Part shown: one piece after another, positions 8,153 to 16,864 of the stretch
Numbering within the stretch: the stretch's first letter is position 1
Layout: each line of letters begins with the position of its first letter
The notes under the pieces: generated by a model
Databases searched by the model: none
Seen by the model: only the letters and a program-made list of their open reading frames with translations
What the model was told of the DNA's origin: nothing
Made by a program: the position numbers and the translations under genes
Origin: Actinomycetes bacterium
Lineage (GTDB): Bacteria > Actinomycetota > Acidimicrobiia > IMCC26256 > PALSA-610
DNA: 48,961 nt
Assembly (NCBI GenBank): GCA_025360585.1
Contig: JANYBW010000031.1
Location: 1 to 48,961 of the forward strand
Direction: 5' to 3'

Positions 8153-10032
8153 TCGTGACAGTGGCTCGCGTTTGACGGCGGTACATCGAGGGCGGGGTTG
8201 CGATCGAAAAAGCCCGATGGCTGTAGGAGAAATCCGGTGTACTCCACGGGCATGACCGGCCAATCTTCGGGGCGCGGAAAGTGAGTAACGCCGAAGCAGT
8301 ACCAAACCACGACGTCTGCATCAACCAGCGGGCGGTCGGCTGCCGTCCAGAGTGGCAGGCCATCGCCGCCGTCGTGTTGGTTCGGGTACTCCCCTGCGCC
8401 GCGCCGTTCGTCGGCAGCAAACGGCGTGACCCAAAGATTGTGGCGAGCAAACCCGGCCCGGCGCGCAACCGAGGATCCTGGCTGCGCCAGCATCGTCGGC
8501 GTGGACATCGTCGGGATGAGTTTGTACGCAACCGGTTGACCAAGACCGTTGTGAACATTATCGTTTTCGATCTTCCACGCACGCGAAGTTGCGGAATTCG
8601 TTTGCCGCAATGCGCCGAGCTCCGATTCCAACAAGGATTTGCGCATGCGAAACGCGTTGCTCCACGGATTGCCATGACCGGGCGCAACTACTTCAGCTTC
8701 AACTTCGTACACGCGATTCGAAATTCCATCGATATCGAAATCGAGCCGCGAACAAAAGAGGTGTTGATGCACCGGCGCGTACACGCCCACCGCGACCTCG
8801 ACCCCATAGTCGCCTGCGGCAACGCCCGGAGCCAACGCGCCCACCGACATAATCCCAGTGAGTTTGACCTCGTGTTGAATCGTGCCGTCCAGATAGAGAT
8901 ACCAAAAGAAGCCGTATTCATAGTTGCCGACGGTCGAGATGAAACTGATCACCAACCGTCGAGATCGGCGCACTTCGCCGAGCCCCGTCATGAGATCGAC
9001 GTGTTTCCATAGGATTCCGTAATCCTCTTCATGCATACAGATGGCGTTGTTGATCACCCACGGATTGCCGTGTTCGCTCGCCAGCGTCGCGTCGAAATAG
9101 TGAATCTCCCCCAAACAATCGCAACCCAACTGCAATGATTGGGTCATGCGGCCGAGGCCCCATTCACCAGCATCAAAGGCATTTTTCCAACCGTGCATCT
9201 CGCCGGGATCCCCATACGGCACGACCATTTCCGTGATGGACGCACGGTGCAGGATCGAACGGCCAGCGTACGAAACCTGATGTAACGTGAGGCCTTCATA
9301 CGGGTCGAAGCCGATACGCAACGACCATTTCTGCCAATCAATACGGTTGTCATCCACGACAAAACTCGGGCCGTCGGGTTGCGTGATCGAAATCGGCTTC
9401 AAATCCGCACGCAAGGGTTCGTGCGCATCAGCTGTGTAGCGGCCATGACGCAACGGCAGCGGAGTCGCGCCGTGATCGATGACTTCGATCACTTCGTTGC
9501 GACCCAAATCGAAATGGACAATCAAACCTTCGATCGGCCGCGCGTATCCGTTGTCCGTTGGAAACTCGCGTACAAACGAAATACACCGAGCAATCCGGCG
9601 GCCGGCTTCGGCCGCGTATCCAAAAACCCCAGCCGGCCATGGATCAATTTGTACATTGTCAATATCGGTGATTCCCCGAACCGCAAGCGCCGCGATGTAG
9701 TCGGGATGGGCCTTTGTGGTGAAGATCGCGTTAGCAGCTTCGTGCATTGTGAGGGCCGGCCGCATCCCCGACACGGCACGCCATTCAGTCACCGTCGCCG
9801 AATGCAACGCGACGCGCGCTTCGATCAATTCGAGTGTCGGTCCGGGAATAATCAAGACCCGAACAACGCGTTCTACCGGATCACCATCGTGCCAATCGGT
9901 GAGGTATTGCTTCGATGGTTCATCGAGCACGACGTGCGAGATGAGCGTGCCTTCGGCCAGCTCATGAGCCGAGCGAATTATTGCGATCGCAGCAGTGATC
10001 TCGTCGCCGGACAACATCGAAAGTGGGTGCAT
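8149..10032 (-). CDS. Copper-containing primary amine oxidase
   Basis: A 627-residue copper/topaquinone amine oxidase, which oxidises primary amines to aldehydes with release of ammonia and hydrogen peroxide. The cofactor tyrosine is Y371 in VGNYEYGF, which self-processes to topaquinone. The catalytic base is D287 in FDAGEWGLG, 84 residues before the tyrosine as in the Arthrobacter enzyme. Copper ligands are H422 and H424 (HQH) and H584 (THFPRPEDWPVMP). The N-terminal D2/D3-type domains are present and no signal peptide is seen, so it is probably cytoplasmic like other actinobacterial members. It starts 10 nt after the stop of a PIG-L deacetylase gene on the same strand, suggesting one transcript. 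The exact amine substrate is unknown. Confidence 0.94.
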   Translation of the reverse strand: MHPLSMLSGDEITAAIAIIRSAHELAEGTLISHVVLDEPSKQYLTDWHDGDPVERVVRVLIIPGPTLELIEARVALHSATVTEWRAVSGMRPALTMHEAANAIFTTKAHPDYIAALAVRGITDIDNVQIDPWPAGVFGYAAEAGRRIARCISFVREFPTDNGYARPIEGLIVHFDLGRNEVIEVIDHGATPLPLRHGRYTADAHEPLRADLKPISITQPDGPSFVVDDNRIDWQKWSLRIGFDPYEGLTLHQVSYAGRSILHRASITEMVVPYGDPGEMHGWKNAFDAGEWGLGRMTQSLQLGCDCLGEIHYFDATLASEHGNPWVINNAICMHEEDYGILWKHVDLMTGLGEVRRSRRLVISFISTVGNYEYGFFWYLYLDGTIQHEVKLTGIMSVGALAPGVAAGDYGVEVAVGVYAPVHQHLFCSRLDFDIDGISNRVYEVEAEVVAPGHGNPWSNAFRMRKSLLESELGALRQTNSATSRAWKIENDNVHNGLGQPVAYKLIPTMSTPTMLAQPGSSVARRAGFARHNLWVTPFAADERRGAGEYPNQHDGGDGLPLWTAADRPLVDADVVVWYCFGVTHFPRPEDWPVMPVEYTGFLLQPSGFFDRNPALDVPPSNASHCHD

Positions 10033-10042
10033 GGGCGCAACC

Positions 10043-10765
10043 TTACGCGGTGTCGATACGTTGAAATCCTTCTGCGCAACGGCCTGCTTCCAAACCGGCC
10101 TGGCGGCCGGTGCCTTGTGACCATTCGCGGATCATCGGGCCGATCCCATCTTCACGACCAACCATCTGGGAGGCATGGCACAACAACGCGCTGATTTTTC
10201 GATCGATCACATCCGTGGTGTCGACGAAACGATCCGGTTGTTCACGCGCCATCAACCAAACCTCGGGAACCGTATGCGGTTCCAAGCCTTCGACCTCGAG
10301 CAGTTCGGGATACGACCACGCGTTTCGGGCATCGGGATACACCGCACAAATCGTGGCTTCGCCCGCGGCAAGATGATCCGGGTGGCTCGCATAAATACGG
10401 GTGAGTAAACGATCGGGCGACTGGCACACGACCCGATCGGGTTTCACAATCCGAATGACCCGAGCAATGGCTTTGCGCAATTCAAGATCCGCGACCACAC
10501 AACCGTCGGGGAATCCCAACCAATGCAAATCGGTGACGCCAACGGCAGCAGCCGCTTCGGTTTGTTCTTTGCGGCGGATCGCCGGCATGTCAGCGCGCGC
10601 AATGCCCGTATCCGCGCCCCCCGCATCGCCGTCGGTCACGATGCAGTACGAAACCTGGATACCGTGATCGGTCCAGGCCGCGACGCTGCCCGCAGCGCCA
10701 AAGTCCACATCGTCGGGATGGGCAGTCACGATTAAAATACGGGTCGCACTGAAGTCGTCGAGCAT
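10043..10765 (-). CDS. PIG-L/LmbE-type zinc deacetylase
   Basis: A 240-residue PIG-L family protein. The zinc and catalytic motif AHPDD is at residues 15-19, and the second metal motif SHPDH at 127-131. The family removes acetyl groups from N-acetylglucosaminyl conjugates (as in mycothiol biosynthesis, MshB) and related small molecules. The length is shorter than MshB and the chain lacks features that would identify it as MshB, so the substrate is left open. It is upstream of, and 10 nt from, the copper amine oxidase gene in the same direction. A deacetylase that frees an amine followed by an amine oxidase would make chemical sense, but that link is inference. The start at 10765 is the only ATG before the AHPDD motif. 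Confidence 0.88.
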   Translation of the reverse strand: MLDDFSATRILIVTAHPDDVDFGAAGSVAAWTDHGIQVSYCIVTDGDAGGADTGIARADMPAIRRKEQTEAAAAVGVTDLHWLGFPDGCVVADLELRKAIARVIRIVKPDRVVCQSPDRLLTRIYASHPDHLAAGEATICAVYPDARNAWSYPELLEVEGLEPHTVPEVWLMAREQPDRFVDTTDVIDRKISALLCHASQMVGREDGIGPMIREWSQGTGRQAGLEAGRCAEGFQRIDTA

Positions 10766-10783
10766 GAAGCGAGTGTAGAAGCG

Positions 10784-10894
10784 ATGACACCGTCACTGAG
10801 CAGCAGCGAACTCGTTGGCTTACTAGCCGACCGAGATCGGCTTCGTGTCGCGGCGGGCGCGTCAGCTAAGACAGCTTCGTGGAAGAGATCTTGA
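10784..10894 (+). pseudogene. Possible N-terminal remnant of a DUF2087-type transcriptional regulator
   Basis: A 36-codon reading frame (ATG to TGA) just before the histidine kinase. Its first part, ELVGLLADRDRLRVAA, resembles the opening winged-helix segment of DUF2087/ArsR-like regulators, but the chain then turns into unrelated sequence (after about 10858) and stops. This fits a gene deleted down to its first 25 or so codons, with the deletion joint near 10858. It may also be a chance short ORF. It overlaps the assigned kinase start by 16 nt. Confidence 0.35.
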
Positions 10895-12279
10895 GGGTGC
10901 CTTCGGACGCAATGCGAACGTTGTTTGAGGCGTTTCCCGTCATCGTGTTTCGATTCGGGCCAGATGGCGAACTTCAAGAACACGTTGGCGGTGCCCTCGA
11001 CGACTGGGGCCTGTCGCGCAACGAAGTCGTCGGACGTAACGTGCTCGGCTTGTTCGGCGACGATCTCGAGATCCACCGGGTCCTGACCGAGGCGCTGAGC
11101 GGTAAGCCGGTCAGGGCTCATGGCAGTTTTGGCGACCGATACTTCAACGTACAGTTCGAACCTGATTTCCACGGCGATCAGTTCATGGGTGTGGTGGGAA
11201 CTGCGTTCGATGTCACCGATCTCATGCGAGCGCAACAGGAGCTTGAGCGATCAGAGGAACGGTATCGATTGCTGATCGAGTCCGCGAGCGAAGGCATCGT
11301 TGTGCTCGACCCCGATTACACGATCGAGTTCGTCAACGATGCCGCCTGCGAGATTTTTGGCTATGCATTCGAAGAGCTTATTGGCAAAAGCGCCTTCGAC
11401 TTCGCAGACGCAGACACGTTCGTTGAGCTCGCGGCGAGTCAGCTTCGGCCCGCGACACGCGGCAGCGAACGTTTTGAAATGCGGTATCGCCACCGCGATG
11501 GACATTTCGTGCCCACGTTGGTGTCAACCCGTCCGAGGCGCGACCTCAGCGGGACGCTGACCGGAACAGTCGCGATGATGAGCGATATCAGCGAGCGCGT
11601 CGCGAACGAGGAACTTCAGCGCAATCTGCAAGACGCGCTCGTATACGCAGAAACCAACGAACAACGACGCCTAGCCCGAGCGTTGCACGATGGCCCGATC
11701 CAGCAACTTGCGGCTGCGAACTTGCAGCTCGGAGCAGTGCGGCGCAACAACGTCGATCGAGCGCTCGCCGACGATCTTGTTGCGGTAGAAGCAACGTTGA
11801 GCGAGACCCTCAGAAGCTTGCGTTTGATGATGTTCGACCTCGAACCGGCCAACCCCGACGACATCATCGGCACCATTCGCAGTTGCGCGGCCTTGTTGTT
11901 TTCGAGCGTACCGGTCATCGTTTCGATTCGCGGGGAACTCCCATCGCTCGATCCCACGGTCGCGAACTCGTTGTATCGCATCGCTCGCGAGGCACTGACG
12001 AATGCCCGCAAACACGCCCGAGCGAATCGCGTGACCGTCCGGCTCGTATTCCGCGACGGTGGGATCGCGATGTCGGTACGAGACGATGGCGTCGGCAAAG
12101 CCGCGACAGATCCGCACGGCTACGGGATCCGCAGTATGCGCGACCGCGCCGCCGAACTTGGCGGCGTCGCGACGGTCGAATCGCCCGACGGCGTGGGCAC
12201 GGTCGTGTACGCCTGGTTGCCTCCTGAGCCACGAGCCCGACTCGAGGTCGACCCGGCCGACCCAAACTGTTGCAAGTAA
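10879..12279 (+). CDS. Cytoplasmic PAS-PAS sensor histidine kinase, HisKA_3/NarL class
   Basis: A 466-residue soluble kinase with two N-terminal PAS domains (about 10-115 and 125-240), a HisKA_3-type dimerisation domain and a HATPase_c domain. The phosphoacceptor is H270 in LARALHDGPIQQLAA, the H-D-x(4)-Q arrangement of NarX/DesK-type kinases. The N box carries N375 (EALTNARKH) and the G1 box D403 (RDDGVG), with GYGIRSMRDR as the G2 region. There are no membrane helices, so it senses an internal cue through PAS. No response regulator is adjacent, so it is an orphan, presumably pairing with a NarL/LuxR-type regulator elsewhere. The start is taken as GTG at 10879. An ATG at 10912 is the alternative and would shorten only a non-conserved lead. 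Confidence 0.9.
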   Translation: MEEILRVPSDAMRTLFEAFPVIVFRFGPDGELQEHVGGALDDWGLSRNEVVGRNVLGLFGDDLEIHRVLTEALSGKPVRAHGSFGDRYFNVQFEPDFHGDQFMGVVGTAFDVTDLMRAQQELERSEERYRLLIESASEGIVVLDPDYTIEFVNDAACEIFGYAFEELIGKSAFDFADADTFVELAASQLRPATRGSERFEMRYRHRDGHFVPTLVSTRPRRDLSGTLTGTVAMMSDISERVANEELQRNLQDALVYAETNEQRRLARALHDGPIQQLAAANLQLGAVRRNNVDRALADDLVAVEATLSETLRSLRLMMFDLEPANPDDIIGTIRSCAALLFSSVPVIVSIRGELPSLDPTVANSLYRIAREALTNARKHARANRVTVRLVFRDGGIAMSVRDDGVGKAATDPHGYGIRSMRDRAAELGGVATVESPDGVGTVVYAWLPPEPRARLEVDPADPNCCK

Positions 12280-12324
12280 CAAATTTGCAAAAAGTGCTTG
12301 CATTCTTTGGCGTTCCGGAGCACC

Positions 12325-12381
12325 ATGATAGTGACCCGATTCCCGATTTTTGGAGCGGCCGATGCAGGACACACCACCTGA
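12325..12381 (+). CDS. Possible 18-residue leader peptide
   Basis: A tiny ORF, ATG to TGA, with GGAG 4 nt before the ATG, encoding MIVTRFPIFGAADAGHTT. It lies at the start of a 5'-leader-like stretch with hairpins and a terminator before a GH43-like gene. No run of a single regulatory amino acid is visible, so it does not look like a classical amino-acid attenuator. Whether it is translated is unknown. Confidence 0.3.
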   Translation: MIVTRFPIFGAADAGHTT

Positions 12382-12385
12382 ATAA

Positions 12386-12451
12386 GTACGACGGTAGTTG
12401 TACAAGCCACGGGTAGGTTCTCGACCGTAGCGGAACCATTGCGAGTTCCTG
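12386..12451 (+). promoter_or_regulatory. Hairpin plus mutually exclusive alternative hairpins in leader-like region
   Basis: Five nt after the small ORF stop there is a 7-bp hairpin (12386-12392 with 12397-12403, GTACGAC/GTTGTAC, loop GGTA, one G-U pair). Next, the segment around 12431-12437 (CGGAACC) can pair upstream with 12416-12423 (GGTTCTCG), or, as GCGGAAC (12430-12436), downstream with GTTCCTGC at 12445-12452. Each option gives seven pairs with one bulge, so they exclude each other. This resembles a regulatory leader, but no antiterminator pairing with the terminator arm was found. Confidence 0.4.
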
Positions 12452-12494
12452 CGAGCCTCTCACCGCGTCAGCGTGCAACGTACGCCGCTATTGT

Positions 12495-12535
12495 GCCCGG
12501 CCCGCGACTGCTTCGCGGGCCGGGCAATTTTTTTT
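12495..12535 (+). terminator. Strong intrinsic terminator
   Basis: A perfect 13-bp stem (12495-12507 with 12513-12525, arm GCCCGGCCCGCGA) with a 5-nt loop, followed after AA by eight T residues at 12528-12535. It points in the plus direction. It lies 216 nt after the histidine kinase stop and 40 nt before the GH43-like gene, so it either ends the kinase transcript late, ends a small RNA, or controls read-through into the GH43-like gene. Confidence 0.9.
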
Positions 12536-12575
12536 CTCAGCCCCCGCGCCGCATGATTTTCTTCAAGCGCGTGGT

Positions 12576-13844
12576 GTGCGCGTGCCGACACTGATTGGGA
12601 TGAATTCGTTTCCTCGCCGCGCCGCGGCGCTCGCAGTGCTCTGCGTGGGCATGATTTCGCTACCAGCGATCCACTCCGCCGTCGGCGCCGCTTCGCATCC
12701 CCCGCGCCTTGATGCATCGAATGCCAAGCCAGGAGATTACGGCTGGTTCGAAGCAGGATTGCAGTGGCACGGCGAGTTCGCGGATCCGCACATTGTGAAA
12801 TACCACGGGGTCTATTACGCGTATTCGTCGCATGCCGGAGGGCGCTACCTCGGTGTACAAACATCGACCGATCTTGTGCACTGGACGATTGCCGATCGTT
12901 GGAGCAATAACCTCGCTCCTTGGGCGGGCGGCCCGAATCCTCGCAGCGATACTTCCATTCCTCGTGAAATTCGCACCAGCAGCCTCAGCGATGGCGATGT
13001 CTGGAATCTCAACGACGCACTCGTGCGCCCGGCACGCTGGGGCCTGCCGTTAACCCTGAACGGCTGGATGACCCGCGACTACTGGGCTGTCGGCGTGACC
13101 AAGATCGGATCCAAATGGTACGCGTGGGCACCCGTTGAGATTTCGAGGCGACTCGCCGACGGCACGATGGATCCCGAAGGCTTTGGACGTTATTGCCTGA
13201 CCATGGCCACCGCGCGGTCGCCCCTCGGGCCCTTTCGCGATGTCACGGGTTCGCATCCTTACTACTGCGACAGTGATCCGGGCGGCAGCATCGACCCGTC
13301 ACCGTACGTAGATCCGCACACAGGAGCCCACTACCTCACCTGGAAATCCGCGGGCTATCGAGGCAACGGATCGCGCCCCGGATACCCCTCGGCGCTCAAG
13401 GCCGTGAAGCTCGATGCCCATGGCCGTATGACGGGGGCGATCACCACCCTCCTCACGACCAATCAAGGCTCTTGGGAAGGTTCCACCGTCGAGAACCCCG
13501 CCATGATCCGCTACCACGGTCGCTGGTACCTGTTTTATTCCGCGAACTCGTTCATCCCGAACCGTTCTGGCCACAGTAACTACGCGACGGGCTATGCGCT
13601 GTGCGCGGGCCCGATGGGCCCGTGTCGGAGAATTTCGAGCCACCCGATTATGAGCTCTACTGCAACCGAAACGGGCATGGGAGGGGCGCAGCCGTTCATT
13701 GACCTGAACGGCCATCTAGCGCTCATCTATGCCAGCTTTTGGCTCGGCGAATACCGAACCAACCACCCAATTCACCAACCGCGGCGGATGCACCTTGCAG
13801 GGCTCACCCGCCGCAGCGACAACACGTTGCGGAGATCCTGGTAG
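12576..13844 (+). CDS. Secreted GH43-like glycoside hydrolase
   Basis: A 422-residue protein with a signal peptide (RR followed by a hydrophobic core, probable cleavage near AVGAAS, about residue 38) and a five-bladed beta-propeller of the GH43/GH62 superfamily. Expected catalytic acids are visible: D70 in EFADPH (base), D240 in SIDPSPYVDP (pKa modulator) and a Glu in WEGSTVENPAM, most likely E306 (acid). Repeated blade motifs include HGVYYAYSS and HGRWYLFYS. Relatives act on arabinan, xylan or related beta- or alpha-linked pentose polymers, and specificity cannot be fixed from motifs alone. The GTG at 12576 is taken as start; the ATG at 12600 gives a shorter and equally good signal peptide. 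It follows the terminator at 12495-12535, so read-through control is possible. Confidence 0.85.
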   Translation: MRVPTLIGMNSFPRRAAALAVLCVGMISLPAIHSAVGAASHPPRLDASNAKPGDYGWFEAGLQWHGEFADPHIVKYHGVYYAYSSHAGGRYLGVQTSTDLVHWTIADRWSNNLAPWAGGPNPRSDTSIPREIRTSSLSDGDVWNLNDALVRPARWGLPLTLNGWMTRDYWAVGVTKIGSKWYAWAPVEISRRLADGTMDPEGFGRYCLTMATARSPLGPFRDVTGSHPYYCDSDPGGSIDPSPYVDPHTGAHYLTWKSAGYRGNGSRPGYPSALKAVKLDAHGRMTGAITTLLTTNQGSWEGSTVENPAMIRYHGRWYLFYSANSFIPNRSGHSNYATGYALCAGPMGPCRRISSHPIMSSTATETGMGGAQPFIDLNGHLALIYASFWLGEYRTNHPIHQPRRMHLAGLTRRSDNTLRRSW

Positions 13845-13888
13845 CCCTACCCCAGGATGATCCGTACAGACGCTTAGAACGCGCGCCG

Positions 13889-13917
13889 AGAATCCATCGC
13901 CTTCTGGCGCGCCCTCT
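13889..13917. repeat. 29-bp dispersed repeat, copy 1
   Basis: Positions 13889-13917 match 40085-40113 at 27 of 29 positions (core TCGCCTTYTGGCGCGCCCTC). Copy 1 abuts the stop codon of nrdJ; copy 2 lies 9 nt past the stop of the chemoreceptor gene. Both are in the same orientation relative to the minus-strand gene they follow. A 15-nt part recurs at 31032-31046. Confidence 0.6.
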
Positions 13918-16718
13918 TAGCTACAGCCGCTCGTACTGCCGCAACTCGGGCAGGCGTGGCAGCTACCGGCACGCTGCATGATGTCGCCGCAGTTGTGGCA
14001 CAACACCATTTCGCTTTCGCGCCGCGCTTTCGGTGCTGATGTCGTCGGGGCGCTGGGCGCGACCGAGCGGCTCGCTGATGCCGAAGGCGCTTGGTCTTCG
14101 AGTGGCAAATCGATGCTCGGATTGTTCGCGATTGAGGATTCTTCGACCCCGGGCAGCGTCGGCTGCATCCGTTCGCCCACGGTCAAGATACCCATCGCTT
14201 CGCGCTTGTCGTGGTCCATGTACTCGACCGCAAGCCGACGGAAGATGTAATCGATGAGCGACGTCGCGATGCGCAAATCGGGATCATCAGTCATTCCTGC
14301 CGGTTCAAACCGCATGTTCACGTACATGTCGACGTAGGCCTCAAGCGGGACGCCGTACTGCAAACCATGACTCACCGAGATCGCAAATGCGTCCATGATT
14401 CCCGCGAGGGTTGAACCCTGTTTTGCGACTTGCAAGAACAGTTCGCCCGGACGACCATCTTCGTATTCGCCGACCGTGACGTAGCCGTGGCAATCCGCAA
14501 CCCGAAACGAAAACGTCTTGGCGTTGCGAGTCCGCGGAAGTTTCTGGCGCACCGGCTCTTGGACGATGACCGTTTCAACAATACGTTCGATAATCGTTTC
14601 GGTCACCGCGCCGACACTGACTTCGCTGCCAGCCTTCTTTTGCGTCGACAACGGCTGCGCGACCTTGCAGTTATCGCGGTACAAGGCAACCGCTTTCAGA
14701 CCGAGTTTCCAGCTCTCCAAGTGCACACGCTCGACGTCTTCGACGGTGACATCTTCAGGAAGATTGACCGTCTTGGAAATGGCGCCCGAAATGAACGGCT
14801 GTACTGCGGCCATCATGGTGACGTGGCCCATGTAGTGGATCGGGTTATCGCCCATTGAGCAAGCGAACACCGGGAGGTGGCCGGGATCGAGACCGGGAGC
14901 GCCGATGATCGTTTTGTTCTCATCGATGTAGCTCACGATCGCGCGCATTTGCGGCTCGGTGTAGCCGAGCTTGGTCAGCGCACGCGCAATGGTCTGATTG
15001 ACGATAAACATCGTGCCGCCGCCAACGAGTTTCTTGGCTTTGGTCAAGGCAAGGTCGGGTTCGATGCCGGTCGTGTCGCAGTCCATCATGAGCCCGATTG
15101 TGCCGGTTGGCGCGAGGACCGTCGCTTGCGAGTTACGCACGCCGTAGCGCTCGCTTAGCTCACACGCGTCGTCCCAGCTTTGCTGGGCTGCGCTCAAAAC
15201 CTCAATAGGAACAATGTCTTCGTCGATCGTGGCCGCTGCGGCCCGGTGCTGCTGCAATACTCGCAACATCGGTTCACGATTGACTTCATAGCCCGCGAAT
15301 GGCCCCATGCGAGCTGCGGTTTTTGCGCTCGTGGTGTACGCGTGGCCAGTCATCAATGCGGTGAGCGCCGCGGCCCAAGCCCGACCATCGGCGGAGTCGT
15401 ACGGAAGCCCCAACGCCATCAACATGGCGCCCAGGTTTGCGTAGCCCAATCCGAGCTGACGGAACCGACGGCTGTTTTCGGCGATCGGATCAGTTGGGTA
15501 ATCCGCGTTGCCGACCAGAATTTCTTGCGCGGTGAACATCACCTCAACGGTGTGTTTGTACGCATCGACATCGAAGGTGCCTTCGGTGTCGAGGTAATGC
15601 AACAGGTTGATCGAAGCGAGGTTGCACGCAGAGTTGTCGAGGTGCATGTATTCCGAACACGGGTTACTCGCGTTGATGCGGCCAGTATTCGATGCCGTGT
15701 GCCACTTGTTGATCGTCGTATCGAACTGCATACCGGGGTCCGCGCACTCCCAACTCGCTTGAGCAATATCCCGCCAGAGATCGCGGGCGCGCACCGTCCG
15801 CACGACACTGCCGTCGGTGACGGCTCGGAAATGCCAATCGCGATCATCGACGACGGCCTGCATGAATTCGTCGGTGACACGTACCGAGTTGTTCGCGTTC
15901 TGGTACTGGATGGAGTGAATATCTGCGCCATCGAGATCCATGTCGAAGCCGGCTTCACGTAAGACTCGAGCTTTGGTTTCCTCTTTGGATTTACACCAGA
16001 TGAACTCTTCAACGTCCGGGTGATCGACATTGAGAATGACCATCTTGGCGGCTCGACGAGTCTTGCCGCCGGACTTAATGGTTCCCGCTGACGCGTCGGC
16101 GCCGCGCATGAAACTCACGGGCCCAGAGGCAGTTCCGCCGCCTTTGAGATGCTCCGCTGAGCTGCGGATGCGACTCAGGTTGACGCCAGCGCCAGAGCCG
16201 CCTTTGAAGATGACACCTTCTTCGCGGTACCAGTTCAAGATATTGTCCATCGTGTCGTCGACCGACAAAATGAAACAGGCGCTTGCCTGCTGAGGAACGC
16301 CTTTGACTCCGATGTTGAACCACACCGGAGAGTTGAACGCCGCTCGTTGGGTCACCAGGATGTACTTCAGCTCGTCGCAGAAAGCATCCGCTTCGATATC
16401 GTCGACGAAATAACCGTCGCGCCGGCCCCATTCAGCAATCGTGTCCGCAACCCGATCCACGACCTGACGCACCGACCATTCACGCTCCGGCGTGCCAAGC
16501 GTGCCTCGGAAATACTTCTGGGCAACGATGTTGGTGGCGTTCAATGACCACGACATCGGGAATTCAACGCCTGGTTGAAAAAATGCGTCCCCACCGTCTT
16601 TGTAGTTTTGGATCCGCGAATCTCGGATCTCCCACTCGATCATGTCGTATGGGTGGGTCGCGGCGTCGGTGAAGCGACGGCCGATGCCGATACCAAGCTG
16701 CTGCGGCATAATTGCCAT
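13917..16718 (-). CDS. nrdJ: Adenosylcobalamin-dependent (class II) ribonucleoside-diphosphate reductase
   Basis: A 933-residue B12-dependent ribonucleotide reductase. It makes deoxyribonucleotides without oxygen or a small subunit. The active-site block NPCSEYMHLDNSACNLASINL shows the conserved Asn, the thiyl-radical Cys and Glu (N-P-C-S-E) and the second redox Cys; the partner Cys is in QQASACFIL. Near the C-terminus a CHNCG ... CHACPSCG cysteine cluster forms the expected zinc-ribbon-like tail. The ATG at 16718 is chosen because GGGGGAG lies 7 nt upstream and MAIMPQQLGIGIGRRF is the family N-terminus; the extra 34 codons upstream look non-coding. nrdR lies just upstream in the same direction. 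A good promoter and a possible NrdR box lie in the gap, and no cobalamin riboswitch was recognised. Confidence 0.96.
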   Translation of the reverse strand: MAIMPQQLGIGIGRRFTDAATHPYDMIEWEIRDSRIQNYKDGGDAFFQPGVEFPMSWSLNATNIVAQKYFRGTLGTPEREWSVRQVVDRVADTIAEWGRRDGYFVDDIEADAFCDELKYILVTQRAAFNSPVWFNIGVKGVPQQASACFILSVDDTMDNILNWYREEGVIFKGGSGAGVNLSRIRSSAEHLKGGGTASGPVSFMRGADASAGTIKSGGKTRRAAKMVILNVDHPDVEEFIWCKSKEETKARVLREAGFDMDLDGADIHSIQYQNANNSVRVTDEFMQAVVDDRDWHFRAVTDGSVVRTVRARDLWRDIAQASWECADPGMQFDTTINKWHTASNTGRINASNPCSEYMHLDNSACNLASINLLHYLDTEGTFDVDAYKHTVEVMFTAQEILVGNADYPTDPIAENSRRFRQLGLGYANLGAMLMALGLPYDSADGRAWAAALTALMTGHAYTTSAKTAARMGPFAGYEVNREPMLRVLQQHRAAAATIDEDIVPIEVLSAAQQSWDDACELSERYGVRNSQATVLAPTGTIGLMMDCDTTGIEPDLALTKAKKLVGGGTMFIVNQTIARALTKLGYTEPQMRAIVSYIDENKTIIGAPGLDPGHLPVFACSMGDNPIHYMGHVTMMAAVQPFISGAISKTVNLPEDVTVEDVERVHLESWKLGLKAVALYRDNCKVAQPLSTQKKAGSEVSVGAVTETIIERIVETVIVQEPVRQKLPRTRNAKTFSFRVADCHGYVTVGEYEDGRPGELFLQVAKQGSTLAGIMDAFAISVSHGLQYGVPLEAYVDMYVNMRFEPAGMTDDPDLRIATSLIDYIFRRLAVEYMDHDKREAMGILTVGERMQPTLPGVEESSIANNPSIDLPLEDQAPSASASRSVAPSAPTTSAPKARRESEMVLCHNCGDIMQRAGSCHACPSCGSTSGCS

Positions 16719-16816
16719 AAAAAAACTCCCCCTCGGAGAACAAATCTGACTGGCTGATGGGTTGGTGCTGGTGGTAAGGCTGGTGATCGGGCTGGTGACA
16801 CTAGAGGACAACACAA

Positions 16817-16832
16817 CCACAAGATATTGGGG
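16817..16832 (-). promoter_or_regulatory. Candidate NrdR box
   Basis: The 16-mer CCACAAGATATTGGGG is an imperfect palindrome similar to NrdR boxes (ACACAATATATAGTGT-like). It lies just downstream of the nrdJ promoter start point. NrdR usually binds two boxes about three helical turns apart, and no clear second box was found, so this is tentative. Confidence 0.35.
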
Positions 16833-16864
16833 TTGCCGCGGATGCGACCGCGAGATGGAGGTGT

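Noticed and set aside
12380-12460. tRNA gene
   Set aside because: GGTTC occurs, but there is no acceptor or anticodon stem arrangement and the TpsiC consensus is not met.
16719-16858. Cobalamin riboswitch in the nrdJ leader
   Set aside because: No B12-box-like sequence or typical core was recognised by eye; only a covariance search would be decisive.
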